A stretch of 64,000 bases of DNA. Origin: Triticum aestivum. Its lineage: Eukaryota; Streptophyta; Magnoliopsida; Poales; Poaceae. Every line of letters starts with the position of its first letter. Position 1 is the stretch's first letter. A model generated the notes under the pieces. The model was not told the origin of the DNA. It saw only the letters and a list, made by a program, of their open reading frames with translations, and ran no database searches. The stretch lies in NCBI RefSeq assembly GCF_018294505.1, contig NC_057810.1:709255563-709319562 (forward strand). The letters run 5' to 3'. Position numbers and translations under genes: made by a program. Positions 1 through 12,600 of this stretch are shown here, piece after piece.

Positions 1-870
1 CCGCTTCATGCACATCCAAGGAGGAAGGTTATACATACATAGAGTCACGGGCCAGGTGCTGTGATTGCTGTTGTGCTCCTCGAAAGGATTAATGCCATCC
101 GCGCTTAAAGCAAACCATACATTCCTTGGGTCACTTGCAAACTCATCCCAGTACTTTCTCTCGATTTTTCTCCACTGCGACCCGTCAGCGGGTGCTCTCA
201 ACTTCCCGTCTTTCTTACGGTCCTCACTGTGCCATCGCATCAACTTGGCATGCTCTCCGTTTCTGAACAGACATTTCAACCATGGTATTATAGGAGCATA
301 CCACATCACCTTCACAGGAACCCTCTTCCTGGTGGGCTCACCGGCAACATCACCAGGGTCATCTCGTCTGATCTTATATCGTAATGCACCGCATACCGGG
401 CATGCGTTCAGATCCTTGTACGCACCGCGGTAGAGGATGCAGTCATTAGGGCATGCATGTATCTTCTGCACCTCCAATCCTAGAGGGCATACGACCTTCT
501 TTGCCGCGTATGTACTGTCGGGCAATTCGTTATCCTTTGGAAGCTTCTTCTTCAATATTTTCAGTAGCTTCTCAAATCCTTTATTAGGCACAGCATTCTC
601 TGCCTTCCACGGCAGCAATTCTAGTACGGTACCGAGCTTTGTGTTGCCATCTTCGCAATTGGGGTACAACCCTTTTTTATGATCCTCTAACATGCGATCG
701 AACTTCAGCTTCTCCTTTTGACTTTCGCATTGCATCCTTGCATCGACAATGACCCGGCGGAGATCATCATCATCGGGCACATCGTCTGGTTCCTCTTGAT
801 CTCCAGCAGTTTCGCCCATTGCAGCATCATCGTGCACATCGTCTGGTTCCTCTTGATCTTTAGTAGAATC
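1..870 (-). CDS. TNP2-family CACTA transposase of element H, middle portion (partial)
   Basis: The minus strand is open in one frame from 870 to the left edge (290 codons). It encodes an acidic repeat rich in DDxxD and EEPDD, then a cysteine cluster with CPNDCILYR and CPVCGALRY, then WYAPIIPWLK, MRWHSED and WPVTLCMYNLPPWMCMKR. These are hallmarks of the plant TNP2 transposase family (PF02992), which cuts and rejoins CACTA ends. The same motifs recur in the second TNP2 copy at 63000-63800. The frame is continuous with 35436-35732 once element A and one GAATC copy are ignored, so this is the downstream part of that gene. No stop is present in this stretch; the C-terminus lies outside the window. 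Confidence 0.9.
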
Positions 871-2604
871 TGTTGGGGAACGTAGTAATTTCGAAAAAAT
901 TCCTACGCACACGCAAGATCATGGTGATGGCATAGCAACGAGAGGGGAGAGTGTTGTCCACGTACCCTCGTAGACCGTAAGCGGAAGCGTTATGACAACG
1001 CGGTTGATGTAGTCGTACGTCTTCACGATCCGACCGATCCAAGTACCGAACGTACGGCACCTCCGAGTTCAGCACACGTTCAGCTCGATGATGATCTCCG
1101 GGCTCCGATCCAGCAAAGCGTCGGGATGAGCTCCGTCAGCACGACAGCATGGTGACGATGATGATGTTCTACCGGCGCAAGGCTTCGCCTAAACTCCGCG
1201 ACAATATGACCGAGGTGGAATATGGTGGAGGGGGGCACCGCACACGGCTAAGGAACGATCCGTAGATCAACTTGTGTGTCATGGGGTGCCCCCCTGCCCC
1301 CGTATATAAAGGAGCAAGGGGGAGGTGGCCGGCCCTAGGAGGGGGCGCGCCAAGTGTGGAGTACTACCAGGACTCCCTAGTCCTAGTAGGATTCCACCTC
1401 CCTTGTTGGAGTAGGAGAAGGGGAAAGAGGGGGGGAGGAAGAAGGAAAGGGGGGCTGCACCCCTTGTCCAATTCGGACCAGAGGGGGGGCGCAGGCCTCC
1501 GTCCTTTTGGCCTCTCTCCTCTATTCCCGTATGGCCCAATAAGGCCCATATACTCCCCGGCGAATTCCCGTAACTCTCCGGTACTCCAAAAATACCCGAA
1601 TCACTCGGAACCTTTCCGAACTCCGAATATAGTCGTCCAATATATCGATCTTTACGTCTCGACCATTTAGAGACTCCTCGTCATGTCCCCGATCTCATCC
1701 GGGACTTCGAACTCCTTCGGTGCATCAAAACTCATAAACTCATAATAAAACTGCCATCGAAACCTTAAGCGTGCGGACCCTACGGGTTCGAGAACTATGT
1801 AGACATGACCGAAACACGTTTCCGGTCAATAACCAATAGCGGGACCTGGATGCCCATATTGGCTCCCACATATTCTACGAAGATCTTTATCGGTCAAACC
1901 GCATAACAACATACGTTGTTCCCTTTGTCATCGGTATGTTACTTGCCCGAGATTCGATCGTCGGTATCTCAATACCTAGTTCAATCTCGTTACCGGCAAG
2001 TCTCTTTACTCGTTCCATAATACATCATCCCGCAACTAACTCATTAGTCACATTGCTTGCAAGGCTTATAGTGATGTGCATTACCGAGAGGGCCCAGAGA
2101 TACCTCTCCGACAATCAGAGTGACAAAACCTAATCTCGAAATACGCCAACCCAACATGTACCTTTGGAGACACCTGTAGTACTCCTTTATAATTACCCAG
2201 TTACGTTGTGACGTTTGGTAGCACCCAAAGTGTTCCTCCGGTAAACGGGAGTTGCATAATCTCATAGTTATAGGAACATGTATAAGTCATGAAGAAAGCA
2301 ATAGCAACATACTAAACGATCAAGTGCTAAGCTAACGGAATGGGTCAAGTCAATCACATCATTCTTCTAATGACGTGATCCCATTAATCAAATGACAACA
2401 CATGTCTATGGTTAGGAAACATAACCATCTTTGATTAATGAGCTAGTCAAGTAGAGGCATACTAGTGACACTATGTTTGTCTATGTATTCACACATGTAT
2501 TATGTTTCCGGTTAATACAATTCTAGCATGAATAATAAACATTTATCATGAAATAAGGAAATAAATAATAACTTTATTATTGCCTCTAGGGCATATTTCC
2601 TTCA
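871..2604 (-). repeat. 3' LTR of Copia element A
   Basis: It matches the right LTR 33699-35435 along its whole length with scattered substitutions. It starts TGTTGGGGAACG and ends ATTTCCTTCA on the plus strand. A TATA-like TTTATATAC read on the minus strand (about 1301-1310) sits where an LTR promoter is expected. The purine tract lies immediately downstream (2605-2616). Confidence 0.93.
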
Positions 2605-2904
2605 GTCTCCCACTTGCACTAGAGTCAATAATCTAGTTCACATCGCCATGTGATTTAACATCATTATTCATATCTGTATATGATTAACACCCATAGTTCA
2701 CATCGTCATGTGACCAACACCCTAAGGGTTTACTAGAGTCAATAATCTAGTTCACATCGCTTATGTGATTAACACCCAAAGAGTACTAAGGTGTGATCAT
2801 GTTTTGCTCGTGAGAGAAGCTTAGTCAACGGGTCTGTCACATTCAGAGCCGTATATATTTTGCAAATATTCTATGTCTACAATGCTCTGCACGGAGCTAC
2901 TCTA
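2605..2904 (-). other. 3' non-coding end of element A with a short direct duplication
   Basis: This holds the polypurine tract next to the LTR. The segment around CAATAATCTAGTTCACATCG occurs twice (about 2625-2645 and 2738-2758), an internal duplication roughly 110 bp apart. No coding sequence is seen. Confidence 0.6.
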
Positions 2905-5900
2905 GCTAATTGCTCCCACTTTCAATATGTATCCAGACTGAGACTTAGAGTCATCTGGATCGGTGTAAAAGCTTGCACCGATGTAACTCTTTACTACGGG
3001 CTCTTTTATCACCTCCATAATCGAGAAATATTTCCTTAGTCCTCACTAAGGATATTCTTGACCAATGTCCAGTGATCTACTCCTAGATCACTATTGTACT
3101 GCCTTGCCAAATTCAGAGCAAGGTATACAATAGGTCTGGTACATAGCATAGCATACTTTATAGAACCTATGCTGAGGCATAGGAAATGACTTTCATTCTC
3201 TTTCTATTTTCTGCTGTGGTCGGGATTTGAGTCTTACTCAATTTCATACCTTTGCAACACAGACAAGAACTCTCTCTTTGACTGTTCCATTTTGAACTAC
3301 TTCAAAATCTTGTCAAGGTATGTACTCATTGAAAATCTTATCAAGCGTCTTGATCTATCTCAATAGATCTTGATGCTCAATATGTAAGTAGCTTTGCCGA
3401 GGTCTTTCTTTGAAAAATCTCCTTTCAAACACTCCTTTATGCTTTGCAGAATAATTCTACATTATTTCCGATCAACAATATGTCATTCACATATACTTAT
3501 CAGAAATGCTGTAGTGCTCCCACTCACCTTCTTGTAAATACAGGCTTCACCGTAAGTCTGTACAAAACTATATGCTTTGATCAACTTATCAAAGCGTATA
3601 TTCCAACTCTGAGATGCTTGCACCAGTCCATTGATGGATCGCTGGAGCTTGCACATTTTGTTAGCACCTTTCAGATCGACAAAAACTTCTGGTTGTATCA
3701 TATACAACTCTCGTTTAAAAAAACCATTAAGGAATGCAGTTTTGACATCCATTTGCCAGATTTCATAAAATGTGGCAATTGCTAACATGATTCAGATAGA
3801 CTTAAGCATCGATACGAGTGAAAAAATCTCATCGTATTCAACACCTTGAACTTGTTGAAAACCTTTCGCAACAAGTCGAGCTTAGTAGATAGTAACACTA
3901 CTATCAGTGTCCGTCTTCCTCTTGAAGATCCATTTATTTAACATGGCTTGCTGATCATCGAGCAAGTCAATCAAAGTCCATACTTTGTTCTCATACATGG
4001 ATCATATCTCAGATTTTATGGCCTCAAGCCATTTCGTGGAATCTGGGCTCATCATCGCTTCCTCATAGTTCGCAGGTTCATCATGGTCTAGTAACATGAC
4101 TTCCAGAACATGATTACTGCACCACTCTGGTGCGGATCTTACTCTGGAAGACCTACGAGGTTTGGTAGTAACTTGATCTGAAGTTTCATGATCATCATCA
4201 TTAACTTCCTCACTGATTGGTGTAGGAATCACTGGAACTGATTTCTATGATAAACTACTTTCCAACAAGGGAGTAGATATAGTTACCTCATCAAGTTCTA
4301 CTTTCCTCCCACTCACTTCTTTCGAGAGAAACTCCTTCTCTAGAAAGGATCCATTCTTAGCAACAAATGTTTTGCCTTTGGATCTGTGATAGAAGGAGTA
4401 CCCAACAGTTTCCTTTGGGTATTCTATGAAGATGCACTTCTCCGATTTGGGTTCGAGCTTATCAGGTTGAAAACCTTTTTCATATAAGCATCGCAACTCC
4501 AAACTTTAAGAAACGACAGCTTAGGTTTACCGCGAAACCATAGTTCATACGGTGTTGTCTCAACAGATTTAGATGGTGCCCTTTTAACGTGAATGCAACT
4601 GTCTCTAATGCATAACCCCAAAACAATAGTGGTAAATCAGTAAGAGACATCATAGATCACACCATATCCAATAAAGTGCGGTTACGACATTCGGACACAC
4701 CATAACGTTGTGGTGTTCCAGGTGGCGTGAGCTGTGAAACTATTCCACATTGTTTTAATTGAAGACCAAACTCGTAACGCAAATATTCGTCTCCGCGATC
4801 AGATCGTAGAAACTTTATTTTCTTGTTACGATGATTTTTCCACTTCACTCTGAAATTCTTTGAACCTTTCAATTATTTTAGACTTATGTTTTATCAAGTA
4901 GATATACCCATATCTGCTCAAATCATGTTGTGAAGCTCAGAAAATAATGATACTTGCCACGAGCATCAACACTCATTGGATCGCATACATCGGTATGTAT
5001 TATTTCCAATAAGTCAGTAGCTTGTTCCATTGTTCCGGAGAACGGAGTTTTAGTCATCTTGCCCAAAAGGCACGGTTCGCAAGCATCAAATGATTCATAA
5101 CCAAGTGATTCCGAAAATCCATCTTTATGGAGTTTCTTCATGCGCTTTACACCAATATGACCCAAACGGCAGTGCCACAAATAAGTTGCACTATTATTAT
5201 CAACTATGCATCTTTTGGCATCAATATTATGAATATGTGTATTACTACGATCGAGATCCAACAAACTATTTTCATTGGGTGTATGACCATCAAAGGTTTT
5301 ATTCATTTAAACAGAACAACAATTATTCTCTGATTTTAAATGAATAACCGTATTGCAATAAACATGATCAAATCATATTCATGCTCAACGCAAACGCCAA
5401 ATAACATTTATTTAGGTTCAACACTAATCCCGAAAGTATAGGGAGTATGCGATGATGATCATATCAATCTTGGAACTACTTCCAACACTCATCGTCACTT
5501 CACCCTCAACTAGTCTATGTTTATTCTGTAACTCCTGTTTCGAGTCACCAATATTTAGCAACCGAACAAGTATCAAATACTCAGGGGCTACTATAAACAC
5601 TAGTAAGGTACACATCAATAATCTGTATATCAAATATACCCTTGTTCACTCTGCCATCCTTCTTATCCACCAAATATTCAGGGTATTTCCCTTTCCAGTG
5701 ACCATTTCCTTTGTAGTGTAAGCACTCAGTTTCAGGCTTTGGTCCAGCTTTGGTCTTCTTCACGGGAGTGACAACTTGTTTGCCATTCGACTTGAAGTTT
5801 CCCTTTCTTTCCCTTTGCCCTTTTCTTGAAACTAGTGGTCTTGTCAATCATCAACACTTGATGCTCTTTCTTGATTTCTACCTTCGTCGATTTCAACATC

Positions 5901-6475
5901 ACGAAGAGCTCGGGAATTGTTTTCGTCATCCCTTGCATACTATAGTTCATCACGAAGTTCTAGTAACTTAGTGATGGTGACTAGAGAATTTTGTCAATCA
6001 CTATCTTATCTGAAAGATTAACTCCCGCTTGATTCAAGTGATTGAAGTACCCAGACAATCTGAGCACATGCTTACTAGTTGAGCGATTCTCCTCCATCTT
6101 TTAGCTACAGAACTTGTTGGAGGCTTCATATCTCTCAACTCGGGTATTTGCTTGAAATATTAACTTCAATTCCTGGAACATCTCATATGGCCCATGACGT
6201 TCAAAACGTTTTCGAAGTCCCGATTCTAAGCCATAAAGCATGGTGCACAAAACTATCAAGTAGTCATCATATTGAGCTAGCCAAACGTTCATAACGTCTG
6301 CATCTGCTCCTGCAATAGGTCTGTCACCTAGTGGTGCATTAAGGACATAATTCTTCTGTGCAGCAATGAGGATAAACCTCAGATCACGGATCCAATCCGC
6401 ATCATTGCTACTAACATCTTTCAACACAATTTTCTCTAGGAACATATCAAAATAAACATATGAAAGCAACAACAC
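2905..6475 (-). pseudogene. Degenerate Copia gag-pol of element A
   Basis: Minus-strand fragments in several frames match the intact polyprotein at 9622-13593 in order. They are the gag N-terminus (6475-6101), a zinc-knuckle region (about 5740), the GAG-pre-integrase motif LWHCRLGHIGVKRMKKL (about 5170), and integrase RSDRGDEYL with the conserved GVSECRN (about 4657-4830). Then come the region after the integrase (4621-4002) and reverse transcriptase IWQMDVKTAFLNGFFK followed by LVQASQSWNIRFD (3788-3483). RNase H remnants follow down to about 2905. Multiple frameshifts, stops and small deletions separate the pieces, and the YVDD motif is lost (ISICE at that place), so the element cannot mobilise itself. 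Confidence 0.9.
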
Positions 6476-7685
6476 AAGCTATTGATCTACAACATAATTT
6501 GCAAAATATTACCAGGACTAAGTTCATGATAAATTTAATTTCAATTAATCATATTACTAAAGAACTCCCACTTAGATAGACATCCCTCTAATCCTCTAAG
6601 TGATTATGTGATCCATATCAACTACACCATGTCCGATCATCACTGAGATGGAGTAGTTTCAATGGTGAACATCACTATGTTGATCATATCTACTATGTGA
6701 TTCACGCTCGACCTTTCGGTCTCCGTGTTCCGAGGCCATATCTGTATATGCTAGGCTCGTCATGTTTAACCTGAGTATTCCGCGTGTGCAACTATTTTGC
6801 ACCCGTTGTATTTGAACGTAGAGCCTATCACACCCGATCATCACGTGGTGTCTCAGCACGAAGAACTTTCGCAACGGTGCATACTCAGGGAGAACACTTC
6901 TTGATAATTAGTGAGAGATCATCTTATAATGCTACCGTCAAACAAAACAGAATAAGATGTATAACAGATAAACATCATATGCAATCAAAATATGTGACAT
7001 GATATGGCCATGATCATCTTGCGCCTTTGATCTCCATGTCCAAAGTACTGTCATGATCTCTATCGTTACCGGCATGACACCATGATCTTCATCATCTTGA
7101 TCTATATCAATGTGTCGTTACATGGTCGTCTCGCCAACTATTGCTCTTGCAACTATTGCTATCGCATAGCGATAAAGTAAAGCAATTATTTGGCACTTGC
7201 ATCTTATGCAACAAAGAGACAACCATAGGGCTTCTGCCAGTTGCCGACAAAACATGATCATCTCATACAACAACTTATATCTCATCACGTCTTGACCATA
7301 TCACATCACAACATGCCCTGCAAAAACAAGTTAGACGTCCTCTACTTTGTTGTTGCAAGTTTTACGTGGCTGCTACGGGCTTAGCAAGAACCGTTCTTAC
7401 CTACGCATCAAAAACCACAACGATAGTTTGTCAAGTTGGTGCTGTTTTAACCTTCGCAAGGACCGGGCGTAGCCACACTCGGTTCAACTAAAGTTAGAGA
7501 AACAGACACCCGCTAGTCACCTGTGTGCAAAGCACGGCGGTAAAACCAGTCTCACGTAAGCGTACGCGTAATGTCGGTCCGGGCCGCTTCATCCAACAAT
7601 ACCGCTGAACCAAAGTATGACATGCTGGTAAGCAGTATGACTTGTATCGCCCACAACTCACTTGTGTTCTACTCGTACATATAAC
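6476..7685 (-). other. 5' leader of element A
   Basis: Non-coding sequence between A's gag start and the insertion point of X. It resembles the leaders at 13594-14879 and 17559-18854, including the shared stretches around 6700-6760 (TCGACCTTTCGGTCT) and 7560 (GGTCCGGGCCGCTTCATC). The last 5 bp (ATAAC, 7681-7685) are the target duplication of X. The remaining 37 bp of the leader lie at 33662-33698, next to A's 5' LTR. Confidence 0.8.
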
Positions 7686-9589
7686 TGTTGGGGAACGTTG
7701 CAGAAAACAAAAATTTTCCTACTCGTTTCACCAAGATCATCTAGGAGTTCATCTAGCAACGAGTGATTAGATGCATCTACATACCTTTGTAGATCGCGCA
7801 CGGAAGCGTTCAAAAGAACGGTGATGATGTAGTCGTACTCGACGTGATTCAAATCACCGATGACCAGCGCCGAACGGACGGCACCTCCGCGTTCAACACA
7901 CGTACGGAACAGCCACGTCTCCTCCTTCTTGATCCAGCAAGGAAGGGAGGAGAGGTTGAGGGAGATGGCACCAGCAGCAGCACGACGGCGTGGTGTTGAT
8001 GGAGCTGCAGTACTCCGGCAGAGCTTCGCTAAGCACTATGGAGGAGGAGGAGGTGTTGGGGAGGGAGAAGGAGGCAACCAAAGGCCAAGGCGTTCAGGTA
8101 TGAAGTCCCTCCTCTCCCCCACTATATATAGGAGGGCCAAGGGGGGGTGGCCGTCCCTAGGAGATCCAATCTCCTAGGGGGTGCGGCGGCCAAGGGGGTT
8201 TTCCCTCCCCCCCCCCCAAGGCACCTAGGAGGTGCCTTCCCCTCCTAGGACTCTTCCCCCTTCAAACCCTAGGCGCATGGGCCTATGTGGGGCTGGTGCC
8301 CTTGGCCCATTAGGCCAAGGCGCACCCCCTACAGCCCATGTGGCCCCTCGGGACAGGTGGACCCACCCGGTGGACCCCCGGGACCCTTCCGGTGGTCCCG
8401 GTNNNNNNNNNNNNNNNNNNNNNNNNNNNNNNNNNNNNNNNNNNNNNNNNNNNNNNNNNNNNNNNNNNNNNNNNNNNNNNNNNNNNNNNNNNNNNNNNNN
8501 NNNNNNNNNNNNNNNNNNNNNNNNNNNNNNNNNNNNNNNNNNNNNNNNNNNNNNNNNNNNNNNNNNNNNNNNNNNNNNNNNNNNNNNNNNNNNNNNNNNN
8601 NNNNNNNNNNNNNNNNNNNNNNNNNNNNNNNNNNNNNNNNNNNNNNNNNNNNNNNNNNNNNNNNNNNNNNNNNNNNNNNNNNNNNNNNNNNNNNNNNNNN
8701 NNNNNNNNNNNNNNNNNNNNNNNNNNNNNNNNNNNNNNNNNNNNNNNNNNNNNNNNNNNNNNNNNNNNNNNNNNNNNNNNNNNNNNGAGACGACTCTCCG
8801 GTCAATAACCAACAGCGGGATCTGGATACCCATGTTGGCTCCCACATGCTCCACGATGATCTCATCGGATGAACCACGATGTCGAGGATTCAATCAACCC
8901 CGTACGCTATTCCCTTTGTCTATCGATATGTTACTTGCCCGAGATTCGATCGTCGGTATCCCAATACCTCGTTCAATCTCGTTACCGGCAAGTCACTTTA
9001 CTCGTACCGTAATGCATGATCCCGTGACCAGACACTTGGTCACTCTGAGCTCATTATGATGATGCATTACCGAGTGGGCCCAGTGATACCTCTCCGTCAT
9101 ACGGAGTGACAAATCCCAGTCTTGATCCATGTCACCCAACAGACACTTTCGGAGATACCCGTAGTCTACCTTTATAGTCACCCAGTTATGTTGTGACGTT
9201 TGGCATACCCAAAGCACTCCTACGATATCCGGGAGTTACACGATCTCATGGTCTAAGGAAAAGATACTTTGACATTGGAAAACTCTAGCAAACGAACTAT
9301 ACGATCTTGTGCTATGTTTAGGATTGGGTCTTGTCCATCACATCATTCTCCCAATGATGTGATCTCGTCATCAATGACATCCAGTGTCCATAGTCAGGAA
9401 ACCATGACTATCTGTTGATCAACGAGCTAGTCAACTAGAGGCTCACTAGGGACATGTCGGTGTCTGTTATTCACACATGCATTACGATTTCCGGATAACA
9501 CAATTGTAGCATGAATAAAGACAATTATCATGAACAAGGAAATATAATAATAATGCTTTTATTATTGCCTCTAGGGCATATTTCCAACA
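7686..9589 (-). repeat. LTR L1 (3' LTR of X), contains an assembly gap
   Basis: It starts TGTTGGGGAACGTTGCAG and ends GCATATTTCCAACA. By eye about nine substitutions separate it from L3 over roughly 1.5 kb, and many more separate it from L2. A TATA motif CTATATATAG lies at 8122-8131. The minus-strand purine tract follows immediately (9590-9601). Ns occupy 8403-8786. Confidence 0.92.
8403..8786. other. Assembly gap (384 N) inside LTR L1
   Basis: The flanking sequence aligns to L2 with GGTCCCGGT at 15585-15593 on one side and GAGACGACTCTCCGG from 15817 on the other. The missing piece is therefore about 223 bp (equivalent to 15594-15816), less than the 384 Ns shown. Any open reading frame drawn through the Ns is an artefact. 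Confidence 0.9.
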
Positions 9590-9621
9590 GTCTCCCACTT
9601 GCACTAGAGTCAATAATCTAG

Positions 9622-12600
9622 TTACATTGTGACGAATCGAACACCCATAGAATTCTGGTGTTGATCATGTTTTGCTCTAGGGAGAGGTTTAGTCAACGGA
9701 TCTGCTATATTCAGGTCCGTATGTACTTTACAAATCTCTATGTCTCCATCTTGAACATTTTCACGAATGGAGTTGAAGCGACGCTTAATGTGCCTTGTCT
9801 TCTTGTGAAACCTGGGCTCCTTGGCAAGTGCAATAGCTCCAGTGTTGTCACAGAAGAGCTTGATCGGCCCCGACGCATTGGGTATGACTCCTAGGTCGGT
9901 GATGAACTCCTTCACCCATATTGCTTCATGTGCTGCCTCCGAGGCTGCCATGTACTCCGCTTCACATGTAGATCCCGCCACGACGCTTTGCTTGCAACTG
10001 CACCAGCTTACTGCCCCACCATTCAAAATATACACGTATCCAGTTTGTGACTTAGAGTCATCCAGATCTGTGTCGAAGCTAGCGTCGACGTAACCCTTTA
10101 CGACGAGCTCTTCGTCACCTCCATAAACGAGAAACATTTCCTTAGTCCTTTTCAGGTACTTCAGGATATTCTTGACCGCTGTCCAGTGTTCCTTGCCGGG
10201 ATTACTTTGGTACCTTCCTACCAAACTGACGGCAAGGTTAACATCAGGTCTGGTACACAGCATGGCATACATAATAGAACCTATGGCTGAGGCATAGGGG
10301 ATGACGCTCATCTCTTCTATCTCTTCTGCCGTGGTCGGACATTGAGCTGAGCTCAATTTCATACCTTGTAACACAGGCAAGAACCCCTTCTTGGATTGAT
10401 CCATATTGAACTTCTTCAATATCTTATCAAGGTATGTGCTTTGTGAAAGACCTATGAGGCGTCTCGATCTATCTCTATAGATTTTGATGCCTAATATATA
10501 AGCAGCTTCTCCAAGGTCCTTCATTGAAAAACTTTTATTCAAGTAGGCCTTGATGATGTCCAAGAGTTCTATATCATTTCCCATCAACAGTATGTCATCT
10601 ACATATAATATGAGAAATGCTACAGAGCTCCCACTCACTTTCTTGTAAACGCAGGCTTCTCCATAAGTCTGTGTAAACCCAAACGCTTTGATCATCTCAT
10701 CAAAGCGAATGTTCCAACTCCGAGATGCTTGCACCAGCCCATAAATCGAGCGTTGGAGCTTGCACACTTTGTCAGCATTCTTAGGATCGACAAAACCTTC
10801 CGGCTGCATCATATACAATTCTTCCTTAAGGAAACCATTAAGGAATGCCGTTTTGACGTCCATTTGCCATATTTCGTAATCATAGAATGCGGCAATTGCT
10901 AACATGATTCGGACGGACTTCAGCTTCGCTACCGGTGAGAAAGTCTCATCGTAGTCAACCCCTTGAACTTGTCGATAACCCTTAGCGACAAGCCGAGCTT
11001 TATAGATGGTCACATTACCATCCGCGCCTGTCTTCCTCTTAAAGATCCATTTATTTTCTATGGCTCGCCGTTCTACGGGCAAGTCAGTCAAAGTCCATAC
11101 TTCATTTTCATACATGGATCCTATCTCGGATTTCATGGCTTCTAGCCATTTGTCGGAATCCGGTCCCGCCATCGCTTCTTCATAGTTCGAAGGTTCACCG
11201 TTGTCTAACAACATGATTTCCAAGACAGGGTTGCCGTACCACTCTGGTGTGGAACGTGTCCTTGTGGACCTTCGAATTTCAGTAGGAGCTTGATCAGAAG
11301 TATCTTGATCATTAACTTCCTCTCTAGTCGGTGCTGGCACCTCAGGAACATTTTCTTGAGTTGCGCCATTTTCCGGTTCAAGAGGCAATACTTCATCAAG
11401 CTCTACTTTCCTCCCACTTACTTCTTTCGAGAGAAACTCTTTCTCCAGAAAGGACCCATTCTTGGCAACAAAGATCTTGCCTTCGGATCTGAGGTAGAAG
11501 GTGTACCCAATAGTTTCTTTTGGGTACCCTATGAAGACGCATTTTTCCGATTTGGGTTCGAGCTTTTCAGGTTGAAGTTTCTTGACATAAGCATCGCATC
11601 CCCAAACTTTTAGAAACGACAACTTAGGTTTCTTCCCAAACCATAATTCATACGGTGTCATCTCAACGGATTTTGACGGAGCCCTATTTAAAGTGAATGC
11701 GGCGGTCTCTAAAGCATAGCCCCAAAAGGAAAGCGGTAAATCGGTAAGAGACATCATAGATCGCACCATATCTAATAGACTGCGATTACGACGTTCGGAC
11801 ACACCATTACGCTGAGGTGTTCCAGGCGGCGTGAGTTGTGAAACTATTCCACATTTTCTTAAGTGTGTGCCAAACTCGTGACTCAAGTATTCTCCTCCAC
11901 GATCTGATCGTAGAAACTTGATTTTCCTGTCACGTTGTTTTTCAACCTCACTCTGAAATTCCTTGAACTTTTCAAAGGTTTCAGACTTGTGTTTCATTAA
12001 GTAGATATACCCATACCTACTTAAATTATCAGTGAGGGTGAGAACATAACAATAGCCACCGCGAGCCTCAACACTCATTGGACCGCACACATCGGTATGT
12101 ATAATTTCCAATAAGTCGGTTGCTCGCTCCATTGTTCCTGAGAACAGAGTCTTGGTCATTTTACCCATAAGGCATGGTTCGCACGTGTCAAATGATTCAT
12201 AATCGAGAGACTCTAAAAGTCCATCAGCATGGAGCTTCTTCATGCGTTTGACACCTATGTGACCAAGGCGGCAGTGCCACAGGTATGTGGGACTATCATT
12301 ATCAACCTTACTTCTTTTGGTACTCACATTATGAACGTGTGTAGCATCACGTTCGAGATTCATAAGGAATAAACCATTCACCATAGGAGCATGACCATAA
12401 AACATATCTCTCATAAAAATGGAACAACCATTATTCTCAGATTTAAAAGAGTAGCCATCTCGAATTAAACGAGACCCTGATACAATGTTCATGCTCAAAG
12501 CTGGTACTAAATAACAATTATTAAGGTTTAAAACTAATCCCGAAGGGAGATGCAGAGGCAGCGTGCCGACGGCGATCACATTGACCTTGGAACCATTCCC

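Noticed and set aside
8232..9059. Long ORFs through 8225-9059 and 24763-25368
   Set aside because: They run through assembly Ns; the real sequence is LTR L1 and the 74-bp array.
9658..11613. Plus-strand ORFs inside the Copia polyprotein region
   Set aside because: Complement of the intact minus-strand polyprotein; no independent evidence.
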